In this document: positions 38,916 to 51,000 of the stretch, one piece after another
Layout of the letters: every line of letters starts with the position of its first letter
How positions within the stretch are numbered: position 1 is the stretch's first letter
Source of the DNA: Hymenolepis diminuta
Lineage: Eukaryota > Platyhelminthes > Cestoda > Cyclophyllidea > Hymenolepididae
Reading direction: 5' to 3'
Length of the DNA stretch: 64,000 nt
NCBI GenBank assembly: GCA_900708905.1
Contig: CAADRB010000007.1
Location: 2,528,964 to 2,592,963 of the forward strand
Made by a program: the position numbers and the translations under genes
Notes under the pieces: model-generated
Databases searched by the model: none
What the model was told of the DNA's origin: nothing
Seen by the model: only the letters and a program-made list of their open reading frames with translations

Positions 38916-39289
38916 CAAATCAATATTCATAATCACTATTCTAAACTCCTATCTCGAAATGTATCCAAGACTTAAATTAATGTTATATTTTTTTAGATTA
39001 AATGATGAAAAGAATTTTTGAGAACTAAAAACAAGATCATGAAGAGGGATTACGATCTAAAGAATAATTCATATATATTGAGATTTGTCAGAATAAACAT
39101 CCCTCCTCTCCATAGTAATGATTTTAATAAACTATCTCTTAACTGAGATTATTCCTGCATAATTTTTATAATGAAATGAATTGGCAATGCAACATTTAAA
39201 AAATGCTTTTTTGTTTTTTCAAACATAGCACGATTAAAGTATATTTCTAATGCATGTATTTTTAACAAAATAAAGATGTACTGAATCTC

Positions 39290-39505
39290 CCGCGAGGTAA
39301 TAACAAGCGGCGTACGTGTTAAAAATAAATCATTTCTCCCAGGTTCCAACCAATCAGAGGAGGGGAGCAAGTGCAAGCGTACGTGCCCCCCGGGTAAATG
39401 TGCGCTAAGTTCTACCCAGACAACGGTCACGTTTACATCATGTCTTCTCCCTTGGCCCGTGCATGACAGGTTTAGGTCAGGAGCGAAAAACTCAGTCAAT
39501 CTCTT
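39290..39505. promoter_or_regulatory. GC-richer island with CCAAT box
   Basis: CCAATCAGAGG lies at 39350-39360, and two CGTACGTG motifs lie near 39311 and 39380. The island is bounded by AT-rich DNA. A long minus-strand frame crosses it but has no family resemblance. It may be a promoter, an enhancer or a transposon relic. Confidence 0.35.
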
Positions 39506-40839
39506 GCAGATTTTCTCGGTAAATAGTCACCAAAATATTGACTTACCAAGTGTATTCACGTGTTTTACGATTGCCAACAGCTGGATTATACATCTCAATC
39601 TATATTTTTTAAATCTATTTTCGCGCATAAATGAATGAGTTTGTGGGAAAATCGGTATTCTATCGGGGCTCTAAATCGAGCATAATTTAATTCGGTAGCT
39701 TTATCATGGTAGAGACGAAAAGCTCGCGTTTCATAATTAGGATTTATTCAAAATTTTTGGCGTTTTCAGATCTATTTTATAGATTTTCGTGCTTGGAAAC
39801 ATTGACATAAGTAGTGCACTATTTTCATAATTTTCTGGAAATTCCAAAGCTTTCAATATTCCATTTTAATCACTGTCATGAGTAACAAATCATATCATTT
39901 TAACTGACTAATTGTGCATTTTATCAGTTTAAATCTGTTGAAAATATTTGGAAAACGTACTAATTAAAATCGGGATCCCCAATATTCCTTACGGCGATTT
40001 TTAATAAACTCTTTTTCGATTACGAGCTCACTAAATTAACTAGGTTTCTAATGGTAAGAGTTACTAAATGAGTGCTAAGAAATCCTGACCCAGATTCGAA
40101 AGAGCATAACCAGGATGCAGTTCAGATGACTGATAAGATATCAGTAAATGTATCTTATAATTTATTACGAAGGTAATATTTATGGATTATTATGTGAATA
40201 ATTAACCGGTTTCATCGTGTAAACCCTAATTTATTATTGGTGATTAATACTGTGCTAGGGGTACAATCATAACTTGTTGGAAAAATTTCTTTCTTTAACC
40301 GCAATTTAAAAATCGTCAACAGCTGGAACTTCAGGCAGAAATTGATTCTTCAAAACCTGCTTCCCTCATTTCGGCATGTACCTTGTCATTAAATTCCGAA
40401 TCAAACAGAATCTAAAAAGTTACAATGATAAAGTTGTAACAAGGCAACATTTAAATTAATTAGATTAAAACTTTCAATTTACTATTATGCAGTGAATAGA
40501 AGATACTTTGAATAAGTCTTTCATCAGTTGATTTTCTTCGCAAGATTTCATTCTAATAAACGCTCAAATTATGGTCAAACATCGTGGGTATTTGGAGCTG
40601 GGAAGCTGGAGAATCATTTTTTAATATTTATTGTAGAACCGGTATTGTAAGAAGACTACTTTTAATGTAGCTTCCATTTTAGGTAACCTCTCTCCCTGTA
40701 GAAACATACACAAAACATCTTTGTCGAGTTACCGCGTCTACGATCGTATTTTATCCCCCACTATCCACCTAAAATTCCTCGTTCTCCCTTGCACACAGTC
40801 CATATTTGGCATCTGATGTGTATGCAATCAATAGGCAAA

Positions 40840-41090
40840 CACGCATTCTGATTGGTTAGCGCATCTTCCAAGTGCAGGAGTGGCACACGGGTTTGTGCGG
40901 TGCTTTTCGTCTGTGCGCATACGCTCAGGTTTGTGATGTGTCGTTTGCCAAGATGTCTTGGTTATTCCCCCTTCCATCCTAACACCGAAAGGAACGTCCA
41001 TTTGTGAACAAATGTCAGTGCCGTGCGGCTATTAGATTTTGCCATCTATTTTTTTCACCCCAGCATTACCTCAATTAATAGAGGTAAGAA
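40840..41090 (+). promoter_or_regulatory. GC-richer island with CCAAT motif and a 5' splice site; possible noncoding first exon
   Basis: A reversed CCAAT (ATTGG, 40851-40855) is followed by a GC-richer stretch with a 14-bp palindrome (CCAAGATGTCTTGG, 40948-40961). About 230 nt downstream is a good donor AGAG|GTAAGAA (GTAAGA at 41084-41089). This order suits a promoter plus an untranslated first exon on the plus strand, but no downstream coding exon was found. Confidence 0.3.
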
Positions 41091-42254
41091 CATGCTTTCG
41101 ATTGGATTCTCAATTAACGAAATCCACCGTGTTATGCGATCGAAAGCAACGGATCTATAGACACTCCTGTTAAATTTATAAAATACGTGATGTGTAAAAT
41201 TTATCTTCTTATATAAAACCCCAGACATTTAAGTGGAAATCAATATGTCGTCCAGTTGGCACGGGTAAATTTTGTAAACAAGTAATTCAGTGGAAAATTT
41301 CAATTTACATGAATATGTTCTACACTTGAGTCGTTGATTGCAAAGATTACAGAACAATTTTATCTACTTTGGAGGAATTTTAGCGTTCTTAAAATTTCAT
41401 GATTTAGCTAACTACATTCCAGCAAGCCATTTTTTATCGATTTCAACCGATACGATTTGTCACATCGCTGGATACTTAAAATAATAAGTGATATTTGAGG
41501 TTCTTGTTTTCATTTGATTATAAGATAGAATCAAAATGGAAGGATGTTTATAATTGGTAGGCTAGGTCGCCAATGTAGATGAAGTTGCTTGTGTAGCGAA
41601 GATCAGCAGTAAGGATTAACAACTTTAGGGGGATGGGCTATCAGCTATGTAGTTGATTATGACCCTTAGGTGTTTTGCAGGCAACAACCTTCTATCTCTT
41701 ACCAATCCTCATTATGACAACAGAAAAGAGAAGAGAATCCGCGGGTTTAAGAGCCGTATCGGATACTAACAGCGAGCTCAGAGGGGTGTGAGAGATAGAC
41801 TGAGTGCACGAAGCAGATGTGATACATATGTACAAAGCCGTTTTTAAAGGGAGGATAAATGTAGGAAAACTGAAACAGTAGGGAAAAATTAAGGAATCAG
41901 AGTGTGCGTGTGGCAACAGTGATGGTCCTAACACCCTTGAGGGAAAATCATAACCTGACCGTTCAAATCAACATGGTGTTAGATATTCTTGTCTGTACCT
42001 AAGATTAATGGTGCAGTTGAGTTCGTTATTAGTCGGATGAGTGCCGAGGGAGAAACTTTTAATCGGAGATAAAAATGGTTAAATTTAAAGTTAGAGAACT
42101 CTAAATAGCTTTCAAATTAACAGTATATTGAGAAGAGAGTAAGTGAAATTTGAGGATACTGGTCTTGAAATAAAAAAAATAATTCCATGTAACTTCAGTT
42201 CTTAACAGGGCCTCATGTCAAAGAGATCTTCATGACTTGAGATATTTGCGCCCG

Positions 42255-42350
42255 TTAAAGCTCTGTGACCGAGAGTGGCACCAACAGCCAACTCTTGAAC
42301 TTGGTTGCGGATGCTAACTTTCTACGCCACTCAGACGTTTTGAACTTGTT
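42255..42350 (-). repeat. tRNA-like fragment, possible SINE head
   Basis: On the minus strand GAGTGGCGTAGAAAGTTAGC then ATCCGCAACCAAGTTCAAG resembles a tRNA A-box plus B-box at about 30-nt spacing. It is too decayed for a functional tRNA. The downstream part does not match the SINE tail clearly. Confidence 0.35.
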
Positions 42351-43349
42351 CGTGGTTGCGTAATTGCGCAAATAAATCTAGTATAGTCATTTGCATATTA
42401 TTTTCGAATTTTTTCTCATATATTGGATCATTCAAAAGCAATCACTTTATAAATAAATATTGGACTCAAAATGTTTTCATATTAAACCTTCTATTTCTTA
42501 AATACTCAGGTGGGCTGTTAAAGAGTCTGGGAATCAGAGCTTATCCTATTAATTGAACTGTAAATCCTGACTTTGAAACTTGTGCACTTCCGGATTTCTG
42601 CCTTCTGACATTATCAAATGAATGTAGCAATTCAAAAATGCAGACAAGTAAAAATCTTTGCTCTTGGGGACCAATAATTTTAGCTGTTATCCAGGCATCT
42701 CAGTAGCTGAGCTTTAACTGAATAGAAACACATTAATGTTCCAAGGGTAACTCGAAGTGTGTTGGAAACGTTGATTTCGGGAACGAAATCTCTAAAAGAA
42801 ATCCTCATTTCCAATTCTTCAGTAAATGCTATTTTCAAAGTTATACACCCCTTATTCAACTCGTATCTTGGATATAAACTTTTGATTTTATGGACTTAAT
42901 AATAAAAACGTTTAAGTAAATGAGAGGTAAACGGTATTGAATATATGTGCAGACGATCTGTGTTTTAATACTAATTCGGTTGGCCATGCTAGAAATGTGA
43001 ACGATTGCTGAATAAAATGGAAATAGTGCATGTAAAAGTCTGGATGTTTGCTGATTCAAATCTGGAACATTCGTGTCTTCAATTTGATGGATAGAGAATT
43101 TATCGAATAAGGTCCACACATATCTTGGATCTCCTGTGAATGATTAAGGCCTAGCCGATGATGCTATAAGACTTAATATCATGAAGGCCGAAGACGTTTA
43201 GTGATATTTAGGTCAGTTCTAAGACTGAAATTTCTTTACAGAAATTCGAACAAAACTGTCTGATAATGTCTATTACAAAGTGGATGATAAAAACTAAAGG
43301 TTGTGCAGAATGCAGCTCTGCGGTAGATGATGGGTCTGTACAGTAGACG

Positions 43350-43813
43350 ACAAATGAGTGTCAAAGTTCTGGTAGAAGCGGAGGCTTAACCTCCAGACAA
43401 GTCTGCATAAAAATGGCGATACGATTGCTGAACTTTTATTGAACTCTTAGTTAAATAAATTTGGAAAGTCTAAAGTTTCTCACACAAAGAACTGGATCAG
43501 GTAGATCAATTCAGATGTGACGCAGGTGCTCGGTGAGAAGGAGGGTGGGAAATCTATTTCGCGCTTATTAGAACACCAACCACAACTAAAATGTCTGAGA
43601 AAAAAGGATATAGTCGACATGGGTGCTCGGTGTCACTGACTCTTTGCCAACGTGTGTGAGATGAGAAGGCACCTTAGAACAGACCACCATCTAAAGGCGG
43701 ACATTCTAAACACTAACAAAATTTCTTGCCCACTGGATGGCTGCTACAAGACCTTTGAGAAGGATGCGGTTACGAAATCATTTGAGAATATGCCACCGGG
43801 AATTTCAATGTAA
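43350..43813 (+). pseudogene. Decayed C2H2 zinc-finger coding region
   Basis: In the frame beginning at 43571 the strand reads GARCH, a stop (43637-43639), LFANVCEMRRHLRTDHH, then ISCPLDGCYKTFEKDAV, ending at TAA 43811-43813. The spacing fits two C2H2 fingers: Cys-x3-Phe-x5-hydrophobic-x2-His-x4-His in the first (first Cys replaced), and Cys-x4-Cys-x3-Phe in the second with its histidines lost. A further finger-like piece (ECQSSGRSGGLTSRQVC) lies at 43350-43420. In-frame stops and lost ligands show a pseudogene. Whether it came from a cellular gene or a mobile element is unknown. Confidence 0.55.
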
Positions 43814-44929
43814 CGATGATAATGAATAATTCAGAACAGTATGAAAGGATATTGCAATGCCAGATGCAGTATTGCTTTGGTTCTTGGCATTCCACGAAAA
43901 CTCTATGACGTGGTACTAATTCAAATTTCCAATACAAATAATGACCAAATATCTTTTCTATATCGAAATCAACTATTTGAAAGTGGCACCACCTTAATTG
44001 GTTCAATATGTCATTTTTCTAACTATTCGATAATAAAATTCCCATCCTGAGATAATGCAGGAACGTTGATTCATTTTGAGCAAACATGTGCATAATTTCG
44101 GCTGCTTCGCACTTCACGTTGTTAGAAGAATTGACATTGATAGATGCTGTCTTGATCGATTTGCCCTATTCATAACTTTGTGTAAACTTTTGGTCCTCCT
44201 TGAAATATGACGACTTAAAGTACGCTTTAGTGTAAGAGAACTATGAAGAAGTTACATTTTATCCCACAGCTGAGGTCTTCTTCTCTGAAGTTTGGCTAAA
44301 GGAGTTTACAAATGATTTCTCCAAGCTAGCTCTCTACATGTCATGGCTCCGCGAGAGCATAATTCTAAGACCAGTCTTCATGCAGTATTAAGGAAAGACT
44401 TAAGCCTTTTGTCATTAGACACCTTTAGTACAATTGTCGAAAGACCGTAATAGAACGATCACCCTTTAATGATACCCATAAGCCTTCATAGAGACTATAA
44501 AAACGTATTTCGAAGCCTTCCAAAGGCAACAATAATGACCAACCCGTAATCGTTAAAAATTAATATTTTTAAAATCGGATTTGAGAAAAAATTGAGTAAA
44601 TAAGATGATGGAAAATGGTTTTTTTCCTACCTCCTTTATTTTGTTACAAAACTCAGGTGGACTGTTAATATAAAATGTTCAAACAAATGATGCTATTTCA
44701 AAAGCAATGTGATAGGCGAACTATATGCATTCAAAGACAACAAACGGGAAAAATCAAAATATTCTGACATCCTACTTTAAGAAAATAAATAAAATGTGCG
44801 ACGGATACTACACAATTATGCCCTTGAATAAACCTTCGTAATCCTCCAAGAAGTCCAACTAGCTGTAAACAAGTACAACTAACCTCTAGCATATTCCTTT
44901 AGTACAAGTATCCCAAAAATTAGCTTGAT

Positions 44930-45190
44930 TACATCCAAAGTAGCGAGCGCACAGTTGTCGTGTGGAGAGCGCTTACTGAAAATGCTTAGTAATTAGTTAC
45001 ATTTAACGCAGAGCTTCAGGAATATTGATCGCTGATTGGCTGGGAGGACTCTGTACGCACGTCCGTACTTGCTCAATATTCGGTAGATAGCATATGAATA
45101 TTTTCCAGAAGTTCTGGCGCCTTGGTAGCGTTGCATACTCTATAAATGGGGAACGTATTTGTATGCACAGACTGATTTACGAATTAATCT
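44930..45190 (+). promoter_or_regulatory. Island with CCAAT, heat-shock-like site and TATA box
   Basis: In plus-strand order: ATTGG (45035-45039), TTCCAGAA (45103-45110, fits the TTCnnGAA half of a heat-shock element, followed by GTTCTGG), and TATAAAT (45141-45147). A possible start CAGACTG follows about 25 nt on. It reads like a complete core promoter, but only AT-rich DNA without a gene follows. Confidence 0.35.
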
Positions 45191-47944
45191 GCGAATTTCT
45201 TAGATTTATTAAGAAATAAAAAGTATTCATTTATTTAATGTTGTTATCTGAATTAAAATTTAAATTAAATTAGCTAAAAATGTTACTTAAATTATTTCTT
45301 AATTAGATATATTTTCATGGCTTGAAAGATTTAAAATCTAACAATAAAATTACTTTACTAGAGATGTTTAAGTTGTATTATGCAAGAGAATATAATAGTT
45401 ATCATTCAAATTCAGGAGAAATTAAATGATGGGTGATTGATTTCAAAATTGGCAGTCAACCAGCAGAACACCTTGGCTTCCAAGTACCTTCTACCTTAAG
45501 TGATTCAGTTCGTACTATTGTCTGAATCTATGACGATATTGTTCCTAAAAATTCTACGAACTTTCGTGCCCTATGCACAGGTTGAGATACAATGGATCAT
45601 CATTTCATTGCATAATTACAAATTTTATGATTCAAAGCACCGAGTATACGAGGGAAAATGGCATAGGTAACAAAAGTTGTCTGTAGCGGAAGGTTCTAGG
45701 ATGAAAATTTTAAACGGAAGCACTCAGAACAATGCCCTTTATTTACGGCCAATACAGGTTCGAATAAAAATTGTTCCCAAATCTTTGTTACTCTTGTAAA
45801 AACTGTATGGCTAGATTGCGAATACGTTTTATTCTGCAAAGTTGTTGAAGCAATCGGTCTAGTCCAGGAGATGGGTAACGTTGGCACTCAGTCTTGAAAA
45901 CCAAAGTTTAAAGTTACAATATCATTGAGTAGAGGGATCTTTAACGACCTATCAATTTCAGTTAGCTATATCTGTTGCAAATAAATCATTATTAAAAAAT
46001 CATATTGTCTATTAGCGCTCCAATATAAATTGTTTGAAATCAAATAGAAGGGGCACTAACAATCAGAAGCGAAATTATTTCAAACTAGGTGTTATAAGAA
46101 CTCCAAAAGAAGTAACTGTGCCCTTTCAGAGTGCTAATTAGCACTATTGTTGTTTTCACTTCAAACAGAAAAATGTAACGATCCTCCATACAGGCAATAT
46201 TTCGCTTGTGGAAAAGGTGAACAGATAACTCCAAACTAGAAAGAAGACAGAGTAGACAAAATACTTTTGTCAGGAAGGATATAGTGGGGTCAAGAAAATG
46301 TAAAGGCCTAAGTAAACGGATAGAACAAGTTAAATTATGTGTCAGAAATGCAAGAATATGAATAGAGCATCTGGGGTACTCTGTAATATTCATTTTCTTT
46401 TTCCTTAAATCGAGGAAAAAGAAAGCAAGCACTCGATCCGAATTATTGCCAATCAGTAAGTTGGCTAAGGGAATCCGGAATTCGGTCAATTTGATCAAAA
46501 AGATCTAATTTACATGGGAGGATATATAGGTTTCGATATAGTATTCCTTGAAGGAAAGTAAAAGCTCTTCATGGATTGCGAACTTTGGTCGTGTTTATGT
46601 CTTTCGAAGTTTAGTTGTAAAAGCGATTTCGTAATACTTGTAGTAATGCCGGCTTTCAGTTATGGAGGTTTGCATTCATTGTTTTTTCTTATATAATCAA
46701 AAACAGATATCAGGGAAAGCATGCACGCGAAATTGATCGGATCATAATTATTTTAATGGTTGAAATTAATTCAATCCTGCCAATAGAGATTCGTTATTCA
46801 TTTAGTACTATTGTCTCAATTGCCATATTAATCATATAGATAATTGTAAATTTTTCTTACAAATTTGTAGATACAATTATAAACTATGGTATAACCTGAC
46901 ACTTTAGGTCCGATTAAACTCAAGTGTTTTGTCTTCAGGAGGCTGTTTATGAATTAAAGGTTATTTCAATCTTTATTAAATCACCGCTATTTCAAACTTT
47001 TACGACAATATGTTGATTGGCATCACCAATTTCTGTTCCAGTATCTTACAATTATAATTTTGGTGAGAGAGTTGAGATTTTCAATCTTCCATTATTCAAC
47101 TAAGAAGATTGTGTGCTGTTAATCGTTCACAGCTTACTCAAAATCCCTTCAATTAATTCGAATATTTGAAAAAAGGGGGACTATGGAACTATCTTCTTAT
47201 GTCCCATCTAAAAGTATTTTATTATGGATTAATACGCCAGAAATGATATTAGAGCTTTTGGTATTTCAGTCACCGACATGCAAATAGCTTGTCCTGTTCT
47301 GATTCTCTTGAAATTACTTTACAGTGCTGAGAACGTTTCACTGATTTAGGCGGCGGTTTCCGCATACTCATCTCATCCGATTCAACTTCTTTGACCACCT
47401 AATTTCCCCGTTTAACCTTATTCCCTTACCAAGCTTGTAATCCCCTCACGTAGTCATCCACAAATTATATTATTTCATAATTCTTAACGAAAATGAAGTT
47501 TGCTACTATGCATATATCTTCTCTCTGACTTTCCAATACCCTTGCTATTAGTTCTTTTACGTTCTATTACGGTGAGAGTCCAAAAATATGACTCACTGGA
47601 GAGGATTTAAATAGCTTTCTATTCCCCTCTCTATTCTCTACTTATTTGCTCCCATAATTTTTCAAGGGTGCAATGTTCCTGACAAGTTGTTACGTAATCA
47701 GGAAAAATGATTTTTCAAAATTCAAATGTAGTTACCCGATTTTAGAGGAAGATTTCCTGAGTTTTCGGCATATTTGAAATTTAAAATGTACTATGAAATA
47801 CCCTCTTAGAAGGATATCTGAATAGTTTCTAAGCTTCTGGAATAAAAACAATTCAGAAGGCGCATTTTTAAGATAAGATCTATCAAATTTCAGAAATTTA
47901 ATTTGCAAGAGATTTATAATGTCGATTTCAAAAGTTATCATTGA

Positions 47945-47950
47945 TTTATT
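47945..47950 (-). terminator. Polyadenylation signal of the fibronectin gene
   Basis: AATAAA on the minus strand lies about 50 nt beyond the TGA stop at 48001-48003, which gives a short 3'UTR. Confidence 0.7.
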
Positions 47951-48000
47951 GAGGTATAGTCTAGGCTGCAAATGATCTAATGCTACTGAAGATTGGGGAA

Positions 48001-51000
48001 TCATTGATCGTCGACATCGCTAAAATAAATAAATAAATAATTGTACTCGGCATTTAAATTTGAAAACAATGTCAAATTCTCTTAAATTTGCAAAACATAC
48101 CCTAGGAGCGGTGAACCGTTTTTTGATCGCCATTTTTTATATTGCCAGATGGAAATACCAACGACAAGAGCAAATAGAATTATTGCAAAGATGATTACAA
48201 AAGATAATTTCATTGTGTGATTTTGATCTTCCTCTCCTAAAATTATTTAAACACAAATTATATTAATATGATATAAGTAGAATATATTCTATCTTTTCAT
48301 AAAAGTTATATGAGAAACAATTTTCGGAAATTTTTACCTGTATCTGGCTTATTTCCTCTCAGTTCGTCGGTGGAATTTTGGGGACCTGATTCTGCAATAT
48401 AAGGAAATGTTTTGAAATGCACAAATTTATTATATATAGTTGGTAAGACGCACGATTTAAGCTAATTATTATAAGACATACAGTGAACTCTGCTACGGTA
48501 TAATATCTTTGAGAGTTTCAGTTTCCTTTTCTTGGATGTAAGGGGATAAAAAAAATCATTTAATTAGTTCAATTGTTGACTGATTTCTAAATATCGCCCA
48601 TATAAACTTACCAAGGTACCTAGGTATCAAATTAGAACTTTGAATATTAGGACTATATTCTTAATTAGAAATGGGAGAACGTCATGACTCCAGAATTGAA
48701 ACAAATTAGAATCTTTGATGTCCTGCAGTCATTGTTAAATTTTTAAATTAATCCTCATTTTTATCAATTTCTGGAATATTTCCAAGTTCGCTTTGAATAA
48801 AACTAACAAAAATTTCTTGCAGTATCCTAAATTAGTTAATTTAATCTGCATGCAAAATTCTTAAGAAATTAAATACCACATTATATTTGTTTTGTTCTTT
48901 TAATTACAGATTGTTTTAATCAATAAAGAATTTAAAAGACTCAAAAATAAATCAAGTGCTAGAAGTAGAATAAAAAAGAAACGAACCACAATCTGGAGTG
49001 ATAATATAGGTGTTTTTAACCTCTTCAGATGCGAAAAATATGTAAGTCACTGTAACGGCATACGTCTTGTCCTCAGTTAGATGGGTCAGAAGAAAATTTG
49101 TCAATCCTTTTCTTTCAACTTTAATGTTCGAGTTTTCTGTAAAACATTAAGTATGCAATTATTGTAAATATGGTATTTATCATTTTGTTATCAACATGTA
49201 ATGAATACTTACTTAGATTTGTAATTTTTATAGGGTTAGAGATAGTCTCAATGTAGAAGGAGAAGAGCAGATATGGGTCGACGCCTACTGTTACACCAAT
49301 AATACCACTTTCCTCTTCGATTTCGATCTTCAAATCAATAACTGTTTTACTTTTTCTTTTGATGCTAACCGTAGGTATTGAAGAAATAACTAGAGGGAAG
49401 AATAACTCGTATAAGTTTCATAACTTTCAATATTTTATTAAATTAACCTTGAGTGAACTCTAGTGAGCTCCACAGAGGTACAAACGGATCAAAGTGGCAT
49501 GAGCAAAGAAATAAATGGATCGAATCATAAAAATTGGGCCTTGGGACATTATGACCTTACAATGTGAATTATGCCACTTATGACAGTGAAAAACTTGATG
49601 ATAGGAATCCTGATATCTTAACTTCATTATTTATTACTGTTTGACTCCTCATTTCCGCAAGTACTGGCATATTTAGCTCTTTGGCGTGCTAAAACTTGTC
49701 AAAGCATTTTGAATCACCTTCGTTTAGTAATAAAACATATCAGTATACCACCCTATGTTAATGCATCACATTAGCATTGCAAGTATTTAATCTTTTAATT
49801 GTCTATACTTGTTTTCTGCAATATTTATACAAACCAGAAGATGGTATCAGGTATACGATTTGGAAGGACTATATAGCTCTCAACATCACAAATGCTGAGG
49901 AGAAGAAACATTGTCCTGGAACAAACGAGTTCTTTAAAATCCATGTTGCGATTAGCAGAGTGGTAATGGTTTGTCTTTTAAAAGTGAAGAGACTAATTGG
50001 ATGATATAGGCTTTTATCGGTTTAACATAGCAGAGGTTCACAGTGGTAATGCGAATTTCAAAATCCCATTAGTTTGCACTTGAGTGAGCAATGAGTATTA
50101 AGAACCCGTACCTAATCTAAAATATAAATGGACGGAGCCCACAGTTATCGACTAACATTGATTTGCATTATTAACTGGCAAGATAGCTACTAATCAGTTG
50201 TCACTACCTATATAAAAATGTATTTTAATAAAACAGGAAAAGGGGTCGTCGTTCATGTTACATTTCATTTTTCTTCTTCAAACGGATTTATTCTTTTAAG
50301 CCATACTTTGGTCTTTGTGTTTGTCTAACAATATCATAATGGCTGTCTAAGTTAATATCGGTATGTAAATAGCGTCATGTCAGTCGGAAAATCTATAAAG
50401 TTGTTCATCGAATACGTTGACAAAATGAATCATGAACTTTATTGATAAGAGAATATAAATCAAATACATTATCACTAAGAAATTGGATCCCTTTGTTTTA
50501 CTTATTTATTACTGTGGCAAAATCTTCATTTTTATTATATATTTTATTACATAACAGAAATATGACATTAAAACTATACTAACCGCGCTTGTTAATGATA
50601 AGAAACTGATAAATTCATTAAAAATACAGTAAATAAAGCGGAAAAGTGATCAAGATAACTCAGCTATTGCAATATTTAGTTCATTAACTAATTTATTCAT
50701 CTAAACCTTTTCTCTCTTTAATGCGCCTTAATTATTTATTTGTGTTTTATGCAAATATGTCCGTAAATAAACAACAGGCGAATTTGAAAATTTTAAAAAA
50801 AGCCAACGCACGGTTTGATGGCACATATACGGAAACAGCATCGCACTCATGTCCTCTCCTTTCCTTATGACCCTTTACTGAACTCGTAGTAGAAACAACA
50901 CAGAAGAATGTCCCAGAAGCGACATTTTCAATTGTCACTGTGGTGTTAGGTGTTTGTCCCGAATGACGATCATCTGCGTGGTGGTGTTTACAAGCGAAGT

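Larger units (their letters stand above)
20350..47940. other. 27-kb gene-poor region
   Basis: No intact gene is supported here on either strand. The open frames are short, lack family resemblance, and do not chain through splice sites. Items that stand out are listed separately: repeat copies, two palindromes, a gag relic, a zinc-finger relic, and GC-richer islands near 33.0, 39.4, 40.9 and 45.1 kb. The rest is AT-rich sequence in which I see nothing. Confidence 0.5.
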
